From NCBI RefSeq assembly GCF_001552555.1, contig NZ_BCRK01000005.1, positions 1 through 64,000 on the forward strand: a DNA stretch of 64,000 nucleotides, read 5' to 3'. The stretch's first letter is position 1. Every line of letters starts with the position of its first letter. Below the pieces are notes generated by a model, which worked only from the letters and a program-made list of their open reading frames with translations, did not search any database and was not told where the DNA came from. Made by a program: the position numbers and the translations under genes. This DNA is from Nocardiopsis trehalosi NBRC 14201. Its GTDB lineage: Bacteria; Actinomycetota; Actinomycetes; Streptosporangiales; Streptosporangiaceae. Shown here in pieces: positions 36,764 through 45,695 of this stretch.

Positions 36764-37200
36764 CGCTACTCCCGGGGCACGGGGCCCGTCGCAGGGACCG
36801 AGTCGGTTCCGAGGTTAAGGCGCCGGTCAGCGGGGGTCCGGGGCCGTGCGGCCGGTCCGGCGGCGGGCGGGGGACCGGCCGGGTCGCGGGGGAGCGGCGC
36901 CGTGCGGGCGGCGGCCGTGCCGGTGAAAGGCCAGGTCGGGGCGGTGGCGGGCGTGGAATCGGGGCGGCGGGCGGGTGGCGGCGGCCCGCGGCCGGTTCAC
37001 CGGCGGGAAACGCGGCGGCAACCGGCCGGGCCGCCGGCCGTTCCCGCGGGCTCGGCGGATGCTCGCCGAGAGTTCAACCGGGCGCGGCCGCCGGACGGTC
37101 GCCGGACCCGTTGATCAGCGCCGCGCGATCCCCTCAGTGCCCCCGGCGCCCCCCGGCGTCGCCCGGTTCCCCCAGTGTCCTCAGTGCCCCTTGGCGCCCC
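36764..37200. other. Non-coding gap between DUF58 and the pilin-like gene
   Basis: 437 bp of very G+C-rich sequence without a convincing gene. It must hold the pilin-like gene's promoter on the minus strand (a TTAACC hexamer lies near 36818) and the end of the DUF58 operon. A short direct repeat, CCTCAGTGCCCC at 37132-37143 and 37179-37190, each followed within 2 to 5 nt by GGCGCCCC, is the only structure seen. Confidence 0.5.
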
Positions 37201-38505
37201 TTAGAGGCGGCCCTGCGCCTTGAGGGCGATGTAGGCGTCGGCGAGCGCGGGCGCGATGTGCTCCGGCCCGGCGTCCACCACCTCGACCCCGTGGCGGCGC
37301 AGCTCCGCGGTCACCCGCCGCCGGCCGGCGAGGGTGCGCTCGGCCGCAGCGGCGGCGTAGACGGCGCGGGCGGTGCCGCGCCCCGCCGCCATCTCGGCCA
37401 CCCGGGGGTCGCCGACGGCGGCGACCAGCAGCAGGTGGCGGGACGTCAGCGCGGGCAGCACCGGCAGCAGGCCCTCCTCCAGCGCGGCGGGGTCGAGGTC
37501 GGTGAGCAGAACCACGAGCCGCCGGGTGCGGCCGCCCCGCTCGCCCAGGATCGCGGCGACGAGCCCGGCCGGGTCGGACTCCACCAGTTCGGCCTCCAGC
37601 GGCGCCATGGCCTGGACGAACGCGGGCACCCGGCTGCCCCGGCCGTGGCCGCGCACCTGGGCGCGCACCCGCCGGTCGTAGGCGAGCAGGTCGACCCGGT
37701 CGCCCGCCTTGGCGGCGAGCGCGGCGAGCAGCAGCGCCGCGTCCATGGCGTGGTCCAGGCGCGGCACGTCGCCCACCCGGCCCGCCGACGTGCGGCCGGT
37801 GTCGAGGACGATCAGGATGCGCCGGTCGCGCTCGGGCCGCCAGGTGCGCACCACCACGTTCTCCCGGCGCGCGGTGGCCCGCCAGTCGATGGAGCGCACG
37901 TCGTCGCCCGGCACGTACTCGCGCAGCGAGTCGAACTCACTGCCCTGCCCGCGTACCAGCGCGCTGTGCCGGCCGTCCAGCTCGCGCAGCCGCGACAGCT
38001 TGCCGGGCAGGTGGCGGCGGCTGTGGAACGGCGGCAGCGCCCGCACCGCCCACGGCACGGTGTGCGTGCACTGGCGGGCGGCCAGCCCCAGCGGGCCGGT
38101 GCTGCGCACGGTCACCCCCGCCGCGACGTGGTCGCCCCGGCGCTGCGGGGTCAGCTCGGTGCCGATCCGCCGCCGCTCACCGGGCGGGACGCGCAGGTCG
38201 CGGACGCGCGGCCGGGCGCCCGCGCTCGGCGGCCACGCGTCGCGCACCCGGGCGCGCAGCACGCGCCGCGCCGGGTTGGCCACCACCAGCTCCACCGTCG
38301 CGGTCTCACCCAGGCGGATCGAGGTGTCCCCGGAGCGCTCGAACGCCACCGCGCGGGCGCTGGGCGCCAGCGCCAGGTCGACCGCGATCAGCACCACCAG
38401 CGCGGCGATCAGCGCCGCGACCGGCCACGGCCCGGCCGCACCGACCACGACCACCACCGGCACCAGCGCGAACGCCGCCAGCACCGCGCGCCCGGTCACC
38501 GCCAT
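37201..38505 (-). CDS. DUF58 protein (von Willebrand-like)
   Basis: A 434-aa protein with two N-terminal helices and a DUF58 domain whose core is LREYVPGDDVRSIDWRATARRENVVVRTW, followed by a vWA-like fold starting ILIVLDTGRTS where the metal-site DxSxS is degenerate. DUF58 proteins pair with MoxR AAA+ ATPases as chaperone or maturation partners, exactly as here. ATG 38505 (MAVTGRAVLAAFALVP) is preferred to an upstream GTG at 38553 because it opens directly into the first helix, though neither has a strong ribosome-binding site. Confidence 0.85.
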   Translation of the reverse strand: MAVTGRAVLAAFALVPVVVVVGAAGPWPVAALIAALVVLIAVDLALAPSARAVAFERSGDTSIRLGETATVELVVANPARRVLRARVRDAWPPSAGARPRVRDLRVPPGERRRIGTELTPQRRGDHVAAGVTVRSTGPLGLAARQCTHTVPWAVRALPPFHSRRHLPGKLSRLRELDGRHSALVRGQGSEFDSLREYVPGDDVRSIDWRATARRENVVVRTWRPERDRRILIVLDTGRTSAGRVGDVPRLDHAMDAALLLAALAAKAGDRVDLLAYDRRVRAQVRGHGRGSRVPAFVQAMAPLEAELVESDPAGLVAAILGERGGRTRRLVVLLTDLDPAALEEGLLPVLPALTSRHLLLVAAVGDPRVAEMAAGRGTARAVYAAAAAERTLAGRRRVTAELRRHGVEVVDAGPEHIAPALADAYIALKAQGRL

Positions 38506-38587
38506 GAGTCGCCACCCGTCTCTCCACTCGGCCCCGCTGTACGGGGGTCCCACCCGGCCGCACCCCCCGGGGCCGGCCGCCCGCGCG

Positions 38588-39571
38588 TTAGCGCGGCACC
38601 GGAACGGACGCCAGCACCCCGTCGAGGACGCCGTCGGACGTGGCGCCCTCCAGCTCCGCCTCGGGGCGCAGCGCGACGCGGTGCCGCAGGGTCGCCTTGG
38701 CCAGCGCCTTCACGTCGTCGGGCGCGACGTAGTCGCGGCCCGACAGCCACGCCCACGCCCGGCTGGTGCGCAGCAGCGCCGTCGCGCCGCGCGGCGACGC
38801 CCCCAGCAGCAGCGACGGGGACTGCCGGGTCGCCCGGCACAGGTCCACGATGTAGGCCAGCACCTCGGGCGCCACCCGGGTCGCGCCGACGGCGGCGCGG
38901 GCCGCGCGCAGGTCGTCCGGGCCGGCCACCGGCCGCACCCCGGCGGCCGCGAGGTCGCCCGGGTCGAACCCGGCGGCGTGCCGGGCGAGCATGCCCACCT
39001 CGTCCTCGCGCCCCGGCAGCGGCACCACGAGCTTGAGCAGGAACCGGTCGAGCTGCGCCTCGGGCAGCGGGTAGGTGCCCTCGTACTCGACCGGGTTCTG
39101 GGTGGCGGCCACCACGAACGGGTCGGGCAGCGCCATCGGCCGGCCGTCGACGGTCACCTGCCGCTCCTCCATGGCCTCCAGCAGCGCGGCCTGGGTCTTC
39201 GGAGGGGTCCGGTTGATCTCGTCGGCGAGCAGCAGCTGGGTGAACACCGGCCCCTCGCGGAACTCGAACCGCGCCGTCCGCGCGTCGTAGACCTGGGAGC
39301 CGGTGACGTCGCCCGGCATCAGGTCGGGGGTGAACTGCACCCGCCGGGAGTCGAGTTCGAGGGCCGCGGCGACCGACCGCACGAGCAGCGTCTTGGCCAC
39401 GCCGGGCACGCCCTCCATCAGGACGTGGCCGCGGCACAGCAGCGCCACCACCAGCCCGGTGACGGTCTCGTGCTGGCCCACGACGGCCTTGGCGACCTCG
39501 TCGCGCAGCGCGGTCAGGGCGGCGCGGGCCTGCTCGGCCCGCTGCGGGCCCGGGTCGGGGATGGCGGTCAC
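38588..39571 (-). CDS. MoxR-family AAA+ ATPase
   Basis: A 327-aa cytosolic AAA+ ATPase, probably a chaperone inserting cofactors or maturing vWA proteins. Walker A is EGVPGVAKT (53-61), Walker B LLLADEINR, sensor I VVAATQNPVEYEGTYPLPEAQLDRF, and the arginine-finger region ASPRGATALLR. All are intact. GTG 39571 follows AGAGAGGT. It sits between DUF4350 and DUF58 genes on the same strand, the standard actinobacterial arrangement. Confidence 0.95.
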   Translation of the reverse strand: MTAIPDPGPQRAEQARAALTALRDEVAKAVVGQHETVTGLVVALLCRGHVLMEGVPGVAKTLLVRSVAAALELDSRRVQFTPDLMPGDVTGSQVYDARTARFEFREGPVFTQLLLADEINRTPPKTQAALLEAMEERQVTVDGRPMALPDPFVVAATQNPVEYEGTYPLPEAQLDRFLLKLVVPLPGREDEVGMLARHAAGFDPGDLAAAGVRPVAGPDDLRAARAAVGATRVAPEVLAYIVDLCRATRQSPSLLLGASPRGATALLRTSRAWAWLSGRDYVAPDDVKALAKATLRHRVALRPEAELEGATSDGVLDGVLASVPVPR

Positions 39572-39641
39572 GTCGGCGGTACCTCTCTTCGGGTTCTGCG
39601 GTGGACGGGGACGGACGGGAGGGGGAGGTGCGTGCGGCGCG

Positions 39642-40817
39642 TCACCGCAGGAGCCCGTCGAGGCGGTCGAGGTCGTCGGCGAGCCGCACCAGGCCCGCGT
39701 CGTCGGCCGTGGCCGGGTCGGGGCCGTCCGGCGGGCCGGACAGCAGCGCCCGCACCCGCGCCGGGTCGGCCCCGGTGCGGTCGGCCACCGCCGCCGCGAC
39801 GGTGTCGGGCGGGGCGTCGGGGCCCAGGCCCAGCGCGGGCCGCACCCGGGCCGAGAACCCCTCGCGCAGGGCCGCGGCGGCGCGGTCGCGGGCGCGGCGG
39901 GCGGCGTACAGCGCGGCCCGCCCCTCGGTGGTCTCGGCGGCGCGCACGACCACCGGCAGCCGCTCGGTGACCAGCGGGCCCAGGCGGCGGCCCTGCCAGA
40001 ACGCGAGCAGCAGCAGCGCGGCGGCCAGCGGGGCCGGGGCGGCGCGCAGCCCGGCGGGCAGCAGTTCCCAGATCGTGGCCCGGCCGCCCTCGGCGGGCAC
40101 GTCGGGCAGCAGCCACACCACGTCGCCGGTGCCGACCAGGTTCAGCGCCAGCGCCGCGTTGCCGGGCGCCGCCAGCCCGGTGTTGGTCAGAGGGTCCCGG
40201 GTGCCGAGGACGGTGGCGGTGGCGCCGCCGCCGACCGGCACGCGCACGAGCGCGGCGCCGCCGTCGGCGGGGTAGCAGGCGGTCGTGCCGTCCGGCCCGG
40301 TGTACAGCTCACCGCCGGTGGCGGCGGTGCCCGCCGCCGCGGCCTCGGGCAGGTCGCAGCGGGGGTCGAGGGCGCCGTCGTCGACGCGGCCGGTCATGCG
40401 CACGCCGGGGGCCAGCGCCTCCAGAGCGGGGCCGGTGGGCCGCACCAGCAGCCGGTCGCCGGGGGCCTCGGCGAGCCGGTCGAGTTCGGCGCGCGTGAGG
40501 CGGTGCGGCAGCGCGACCACCAGGACGGCGTCGCCGGTGAGGGCGTCGGCGGCGGTGGCGGCGTCGCGGGCCACGGTGACGTCGGCGCCCCGGTCCTCGG
40601 CGATCGCGACCAGCGCGCGGGCGCCCTCGGGGTTGGGGCCCTCGGGTTCGAGGACGCCCTCGGGCGGCCGCTCGGTGCCGATCGACACCACGACGGCGAG
40701 CGCGGTCAGGGCCAGCACCAGTGCGACCGGTCCGCGGGCACGGCGCCACAGGGCGCGCGGGCCGGGCGAGGAGGGGGCGGACGCGGCGGACGCCGGCGCC
40801 GCAGCGGGGGCGGTCAC
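39642..40817 (-). CDS. DUF4350 membrane protein
   Basis: A 391-aa protein with a TM helix near residues 25-50, an extracytoplasmic domain (PPEGVLEPEGPNPEGARALVAIAEDRGADVTVA is the DUF4350 opening motif) and a second helix near 245-265 followed by a cytoplasmic tail. GTG 40817 overlaps the DUF4129 stop (GTGA). DUF4350 members always accompany MoxR/DUF58/DUF4129 genes; the molecular role is not known. Confidence 0.87.
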   Translation of the reverse strand: MTAPAAAPASAASAPSSPGPRALWRRARGPVALVLALTALAVVVSIGTERPPEGVLEPEGPNPEGARALVAIAEDRGADVTVARDAATAADALTGDAVLVVALPHRLTRAELDRLAEAPGDRLLVRPTGPALEALAPGVRMTGRVDDGALDPRCDLPEAAAAGTAATGGELYTGPDGTTACYPADGGAALVRVPVGGGATATVLGTRDPLTNTGLAAPGNAALALNLVGTGDVVWLLPDVPAEGGRATIWELLPAGLRAAPAPLAAALLLLAFWQGRRLGPLVTERLPVVVRAAETTEGRAALYAARRARDRAAAALREGFSARVRPALGLGPDAPPDTVAAAVADRTGADPARVRALLSGPPDGPDPATADDAGLVRLADDLDRLDGLLR

Positions 40818-41458
40818 GGGGCGGGCACCGCCGTCCGGGCGGCGGCCAGCCGCGCGTCGACGCCGCGCAGCAGCAGGTCGTCGTCCGCGGTGGCCGGGCG
40901 CTCGCCGTAGGCGATGTCGTTGAAGACGCGGGCCGCCCGGCCGAGGTCGTCGCGCCGCTCGGGCAGCGCCGCGCCGGCCTCGGCGGCGAGTTCGGTGGCG
41001 GTGCGCCCGGGGCGGGGCGGGATCACGGCGCGGTCCTCCAGGTCGCGGCTGACGGCGCGGAGCCGCTCGCGGACGGCCGCCGCGAACTCCCCGGCCGCGG
41101 CGTGCCGGTCGGCGGCGGCGCGGTGGTCGGCCGCCGTCAGCGGCGCGCCGGAGTCGACGGCCGCGTGCCGCAGGGCCGTGTGCCGCGACGGCCGCAGCCG
41201 GACGACGAGGGCCACCGCGAGGGCGGCCAGCACCGCGAGCAGGGGGCCGAGCACCCACCAGCCGCCGGGGACGGCCCCCGCGGCCGCGTCGGCGAGGTCG
41301 GCGATGAACTCCATGACGCGCTGGTAGACGACGTCCAGCAGGTCGGGCTGCGCGCCGCGGTAGACCGGGTCGGACAGCTCCTCCAGGGCCAGGCGCGCGC
41401 CCTCGTCGGCGTCCAGGAGTCCGGCGAGCGGGGGTACGGCCGCTGCGGCGCGGCTCAC
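40814..41458 (-). CDS. DUF4129 membrane protein
   Basis: A 214-aa protein with one central TM helix (WWVLGPLLAVLAALAVALVVRL) and a cytosolic C-terminal DUF4129 domain: HAAAGEFAAAVRERLRAVSRDLEDRAVIPPRPGRTATELA and FNDIAYGERPAT. Both ends overlap their neighbours by GTGA, so DUF4350, DUF4129 and the upstream membrane gene are one translational unit. Role unknown. Confidence 0.88.
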   Translation of the reverse strand: MSRAAAAVPPLAGLLDADEGARLALEELSDPVYRGAQPDLLDVVYQRVMEFIADLADAAAGAVPGGWWVLGPLLAVLAALAVALVVRLRPSRHTALRHAAVDSGAPLTAADHRAAADRHAAAGEFAAAVRERLRAVSRDLEDRAVIPPRPGRTATELAAEAGAALPERRDDLGRAARVFNDIAYGERPATADDDLLLRGVDARLAAARTAVPAP

Positions 41459-42810
41459 CCGGCCGTCCCGTACGGACCGGTGGGCGCGGCCGGGCCGACG
41501 GGCTCGGGCAGGTAGATCTCGGGGCCCGGGTCGGAGCCGGACTGCGCGGCGGCGCCGAGCCGCAGGTCCAGGCCCTCGCGGCGCATCCGCAGGTCGACGT
41601 AGAGCAGCGTGGTGACGCCGGTGACGAACGGTGTGGTGACCAGGCCGCCGACGACCGAGCCGAGGAAGACCGCGGCGCCGTAGACCGTGGCCGCCACCGC
41701 GGCGTTGTCGATGAGCAGCTCGGAGAAGCCGCCGAGCAGCGAGAACGGGCCGGACAGCATGCTCGACACCACCCCGCCCAGCACCGAGGCGAGCAGCAGG
41801 ATGCCGAACACCCGCCACCAGCTGCCGCGGGTGAGCCGCCAGGACCGGGCCAGGGCCGCGCCGGCGCCGATGCGCTCCAGGACGGTCACCGGCATGGCCA
41901 TGCTCAGCCGGACGTACACCCAGACGCTGCCCGCGGCCCAGGCGATGCCGCCCGCGAACCCGGTGAGGACGGCGAGCCCCACGGAGCCCGCGGTGCCGAT
42001 CACCGCGACGAGCACGATCACCAGGCCGAGTATCGAGAAGGAGCCGACGCCGGCGAGCAGCAGCAGCGCGGCGACGCCGAACACGGCGCCCAGCCGGGGG
42101 ACGACCGCGCGCCACGCCTCGCCGATGGACACCTTGCGCCCGAGCACGGCCAGGCCGACGACCGTGGCGAGCAGGCCGGTCAGGACGGCCGAGCCGACGA
42201 AGCCGACGAGCATGCCGCCGAACTGGGCGGCGAGGGTGGCCGGGGAGAGCGGGAAGTCGGCGACGGCCTCGGGGTCGGCGAGCAGCCGCTCCTCCCACGA
42301 GGTGAGGTCGCCGATCATGGTCCCGGCGCTCAGGGCGGGCAGCAGGCTGACCACGGCGGTGATGATCGCGGTCAGCCCGAGCGCGGCCTTGGGGTTGCCG
42401 CGGACGTAGCCGAACGCCCCGTTGAAGATGTCGCCGAGGGTGAGCGGGCGCAGCGCGACGATGCCCGGCCGGGGCGCGCCCCACGGGGCACCGGGGCGGT
42501 GGCCGTGCGGCGGGGGGCCGCCGTACGGGCCGTGCGGGCCGCCGGGCGGCGGGTACCCCCCGGGCGCGTGGCCGGGGTGCGCGTACCCGCCCTGCGGACC
42601 GCCGGGCGGGTTTCCGCCGGGCGGGGGCGGCGGGTACCCTCCGCCGTGGCCGGGCGCGGACGGCGTGCCGCCGCCCGGGGCCGCCCAGTCGGCCGCCGGT
42701 CCGCCGGGGGCGCCGCCGGGCGCGGCCCAGGGCGCGGGGGCCGGCGACGCGGAACCGGGGCCGGGCGGGGTCTCCGGGCGGCCGCGGGCTCCGTCGTCGT
42801 CCTGCGTCAT
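41455..42810 (-). CDS. Multi-TM membrane protein with long Pro/Gly-rich N-terminal tail
   Basis: A 451-aa protein. Residues 1-115 are a Pro/Gly/Ala/His low-complexity, disordered tail. Residues about 116-420 carry six TM helices; LRPLTLGDIFNGAFGYVRGNPKAALGLTAI and ALARSWRLTRGSWWRVFGILLLASVLGGVV match the membrane domain resembling the GlpQ-associated/DUF7847-type family. GGAGGACCG directly precedes ATG 42810. It heads the five-gene DUF4129-DUF4350-MoxR-DUF58 operon. Confidence 0.78.
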   Translation of the reverse strand: MTQDDDGARGRPETPPGPGSASPAPAPWAAPGGAPGGPAADWAAPGGGTPSAPGHGGGYPPPPPGGNPPGGPQGGYAHPGHAPGGYPPPGGPHGPYGGPPPHGHRPGAPWGAPRPGIVALRPLTLGDIFNGAFGYVRGNPKAALGLTAIITAVVSLLPALSAGTMIGDLTSWEERLLADPEAVADFPLSPATLAAQFGGMLVGFVGSAVLTGLLATVVGLAVLGRKVSIGEAWRAVVPRLGAVFGVAALLLLAGVGSFSILGLVIVLVAVIGTAGSVGLAVLTGFAGGIAWAAGSVWVYVRLSMAMPVTVLERIGAGAALARSWRLTRGSWWRVFGILLLASVLGGVVSSMLSGPFSLLGGFSELLIDNAAVAATVYGAAVFLGSVVGGLVTTPFVTGVTTLLYVDLRMRREGLDLRLGAAAQSGSDPGPEIYLPEPVGPAAPTGPYGTAG

Positions 42811-43264
42811 CGGTCCTCCGTCCGGGGGGGCTGGGCCGTCTCCGTACCCATGCTGCTCCAGATCAACCTACTGGCAGGCGATCCCGTCTCGCGCCTCATT
42901 TGGCCATCTATCAGGCAACCAGTAGCGTTCATTCCTTTTGTATGCTTTCGGTTATCCGCGGTTCGGGGGCGTGCGCGCGAGGAGGGCGGCCGGTCCTGGA
43001 CGGGACGGCGGACCGGGGGCCGAGGCTCCCGGGTCCGGCCCTACCGAAGCGGTCCCGCCCCGTGCGGGGCCGGGTGGGACGCCCCTCGGGGCGGCCGGGC
43101 GAACGAGGAACCCCCCGAGCCGAAAGATGGCAAGGTAAGGGGAGGGGCGGCCCCGCTCTCGGGGCCCCGGCAGCAGAGTCCGTAGTTTCGCCGCTTGAGT
43201 GTCCGGAAAGGAGCAGGCGCGGCGCCGCAGCCCGTACGGGATGCGCGCGGCGCCGGATACACCC
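42811..43264. promoter_or_regulatory. Divergent region between the MoxR-type operon and mtrA
   Basis: 454 bp without a gene. An A/T-rich island (42895-42960) holds a plausible plus-strand promoter, TTGGCC (42900-42905) with 17 nt to TAGCGT (42923-42928), and further TATGCT and TTATCC hexamers downstream. If used, the mtrA leader would be about 330 nt. A second candidate, TAGTTT at 43183-43188, would allow a short leader. An AAAGGAG sequence at 43206-43212 precedes no good start. Confidence 0.4.
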
Positions 43265-43942
43265 ATGAAGGGACGCGTACTGGTCGTCGACGACGACCTC
43301 GCTCTCGCCGAGATGTTGGGCATCGTCCTGCGGGGCGAGGGCTTCGAGCCCTCGTTCGTCCACGACGGTGACAAAGCCCTCGAGGCGTTCCGCGAGACCA
43401 AACCCGACCTCGTCCTGCTGGACCTCATGCTGCCCGGAGCCGACGGCATCGACGTCTGCCGGCAGATCCGCGCGGAGTCCGGGGTGCCGATCGTCATGCT
43501 CACCGCCAAGAGCGACACCGTCGACGTCGTCCTCGGCCTGGAGTCCGGCGCCGACGACTACATCGTCAAGCCGTTCAAGCCCAAGGAGCTGGTGGCCCGC
43601 GTCCGCGTGCGGCTGCGCCGCACCGAGGAGCCCGCCCCCGAGGTGCTGCAGATCGGCGACATCACCATCGACGTCGCCGGGCACTCCGTGCGCCGCGACG
43701 GCGAGCCCATCAGCCTGACCCCGCTGGAGTTCGACCTGCTGGTCGCCCTGGCCCGCAAGCCGCGCCAGGTCTTCACCCGCGAGGTGCTGCTGGAGCAGGT
43801 CTGGGGCTACCGGCACGCCGCCGACACCCGCCTGGTCAACGTGCACGTGCAGCGGCTCCGGGCCAAGATCGAGAAGGACCCCGAGCACCCCGAGGTCGTC
43901 GTGACCGTGCGGGGTGTCGGGTACAAGGCCGGCACCGCCTGA
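43265..43942 (+). CDS. mtrA: Response regulator MtrA
   Basis: OmpR-type response regulator (225 aa) controlling cell-division, envelope and development genes in actinobacteria. Receiver: acidic pair at D10-D11, phospho-acceptor D53 in VLLDLMLPG, and LTAKSD with the conserved Thr/Lys. C-terminal winged helix: LTPLEFDLLVALARKPRQVFTREVLLEQVWGYRHAADTRLVNVHVQRLRAKIE. Nearly identical to Streptomyces MtrA. ATG 43265 (MKGRVLVVDDD) fits orthologues; an in-frame GTG at 43199 would add 22 residues without similarity. No good ribosome-binding site precedes 43265. First gene of mtrA-mtrB-lpqB. Confidence 0.96.
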   Translation: MKGRVLVVDDDLALAEMLGIVLRGEGFEPSFVHDGDKALEAFRETKPDLVLLDLMLPGADGIDVCRQIRAESGVPIVMLTAKSDTVDVVLGLESGADDYIVKPFKPKELVARVRVRLRRTEEPAPEVLQIGDITIDVAGHSVRRDGEPISLTPLEFDLLVALARKPRQVFTREVLLEQVWGYRHAADTRLVNVHVQRLRAKIEKDPEHPEVVVTVRGVGYKAGTA

Positions 43943-43958
43943 TCGCGCGGAGGCGGCG

Positions 43959-45695
43959 GTGACCGGAGTCGGCACGGCGGCGCAGGCGGCGCACCCTCCC
44001 GAGGGCGAGGGCGCCGCCTCGACGCGTTGGCAGCGGGCGGTCGGCCTGCTGCTGGCCGGCTACCTCGCGGCCCAGCGCGCCGCCCGCGGCCTGGTGCGCG
44101 GCGTCCACACGCGCTGGCGCCGGTCGCTCCAGCTGCGCGTGGTCGCCTCCACCCTGCTCATCTCCGCGCTCGTCACCACCGTGCTCGGGTTCTTCCTGGT
44201 CCAGCAGGTCCTCACCGGTCTGCTGGAGGCCAAGCGCACCGCCGCGCTCAACGACCACAAGGCCGGCCTGACCGCCGCGATCAACGCCCTCCAGGACAGC
44301 GAGCAGTCGACCGACCCCGACGCCCGCCTCGCCCAGATCACCGAGGAGCTGAGCAACAGCAGCGGCACCACCGGCCTCTACGAGGTGGTCATCCTGCCCG
44401 ACGTCGGCGGGCTCAGCGGCTACGCCACCGTCGACGAGGCCAGCGTGCCCCGGCGGCTCCGCGACGACGTGGGGCAGAGCCTGGAGCTGGAGCAGCAGTA
44501 CGTCACCTACACCGAGATCATCCGCGGCGACACCCGCGAACCCGGGCTGGCGGTGGGCGCCCGCATGTCGCACGCCTACGAGCTGTACTACCTGTTCCCC
44601 CTGGACCACGAGCAGCAGATGCTCGACCTGGTGCAGAACACGGTCTTCTTCGTCGGGTCCGCGCTGATCCTGCTGCTGGCCGGCACCGCCTACGTCGTCA
44701 CCCGCCAGGTCGTCAACCCCGTCCGGCTCGCCGCCGGGTCGGCGGAGCGGCTGGCGGCCGGCGACCTCACCGAGCGGATGAAGGTGCGCGGCGAGGACGA
44801 CCTCGCCCGGCTCGCCATGTCCTTCAACGACATGGCCGGCAACCTCCAGGAGAAGATCCACGAACTGGAGGAGCTGTCCAAGGTGCAGCGCCAGTTCGTC
44901 TCCGACGTCTCCCACGAGCTGCGCACCCCGCTCACCACCATCCGCATGGCCGGCGACCTGCTCTACGAGGACCGCGACGAGCTGGACCCCACCATGGGCC
45001 GGTCGGTGGAGCTGCTGCAGAGCCAGCTGGAGCGGTTCGAGGAGCTGCTCGCCGACCTGCTGGAGATCAGCCGGCACGACGCCGGCGCCGCCACCCTCGC
45101 GCTGGAGTCCGGCGACATCCGCGACGCCGTCATGCGGGCGGTCGGCGACGCCGAGCAGATCGCCGAGCGGCGCGGCATCAAGGTGGTGCTCCGGCTGCCC
45201 GCCGACCCCTGCCTGGCCGAGTTCGACGCCCGCCGCATCAACCGCATCCTGCGCAACCTCGTCGTCAACGCCATCGAGCACAGCGAGGGCAAGGACGTCA
45301 TCGTCACCGCGGCGGGCGACCGCGACGCGGTCGCCGTCGCCGTCCGCGACTTCGGCGTCGGCCTCAAGGAGGGCGAGGAGCACCTCTGCTTCGACCGGTT
45401 CTGGCGGGCCGACCCCGCCCGGGCCCGCACCACCGGCGGCACCGGCCTGGGCCTGTCCATCGCCAAGGAGGACGCGCTGCTGCACGGCGGCTGGCTCCAG
45501 GCGTGGGGGATGCCCGGCAAGGGCTCCCAGTTCCGGCTGTCGCTGCCCCGCTCGGCGGGCCGGGAGCTGCGCGGGTCGCCGCTGCCGCTCGCCCCGCCGG
45601 AGATGGCCATCGGGCGGCCCCGGCCCGGGTTCGCCGCCGTGCTCGACCCCGCCCGCAGCGGCGGCACCGCGACCACTACCGGGGAGGCACCGTGA
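43959..45695 (+). CDS. mtrB: Sensor histidine kinase MtrB
   Basis: Membrane sensor kinase (578 aa) that phosphorylates MtrA. Topology: TM1 about 60-85, extracellular sensor domain to about 225, TM2 about 228-250, HAMP (LAAGDLTERMKVRGEDDLARLAMSFNDM), DHp helix with H319 in DVSHELRTPLTTIR, and HATPase motifs N (RILRNLVVNAIEH), G1 (VRDFGVGL) and G2 (GGTGLGLSIAKE). The GTG at 43959 follows GGAGG by 5 nt. The stop overlaps lpqB by GTGA, the usual coupling of kinase and lipoprotein. Confidence 0.96.
   Translation: MTGVGTAAQAAHPPEGEGAASTRWQRAVGLLLAGYLAAQRAARGLVRGVHTRWRRSLQLRVVASTLLISALVTTVLGFFLVQQVLTGLLEAKRTAALNDHKAGLTAAINALQDSEQSTDPDARLAQITEELSNSSGTTGLYEVVILPDVGGLSGYATVDEASVPRRLRDDVGQSLELEQQYVTYTEIIRGDTREPGLAVGARMSHAYELYYLFPLDHEQQMLDLVQNTVFFVGSALILLLAGTAYVVTRQVVNPVRLAAGSAERLAAGDLTERMKVRGEDDLARLAMSFNDMAGNLQEKIHELEELSKVQRQFVSDVSHELRTPLTTIRMAGDLLYEDRDELDPTMGRSVELLQSQLERFEELLADLLEISRHDAGAATLALESGDIRDAVMRAVGDAEQIAERRGIKVVLRLPADPCLAEFDARRINRILRNLVVNAIEHSEGKDVIVTAAGDRDAVAVAVRDFGVGLKEGEEHLCFDRFWRADPARARTTGGTGLGLSIAKEDALLHGGWLQAWGMPGKGSQFRLSLPRSAGRELRGSPLPLAPPEMAIGRPRPGFAAVLDPARSGGTATTTGEAP

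Noticed and set aside
36827-37021. 64-codon minus-strand frame in the gap upstream of the pilin-like gene
   Set aside because: Arg/Pro composition of random GC-rich sequence and no ribosome-binding site.
37132-37200. Direct repeat CCTCAGTGCCCC...GGCGCCCC
   Set aside because: Two short imperfect copies only, no partner gene or conserved spacing; too weak to call an element.
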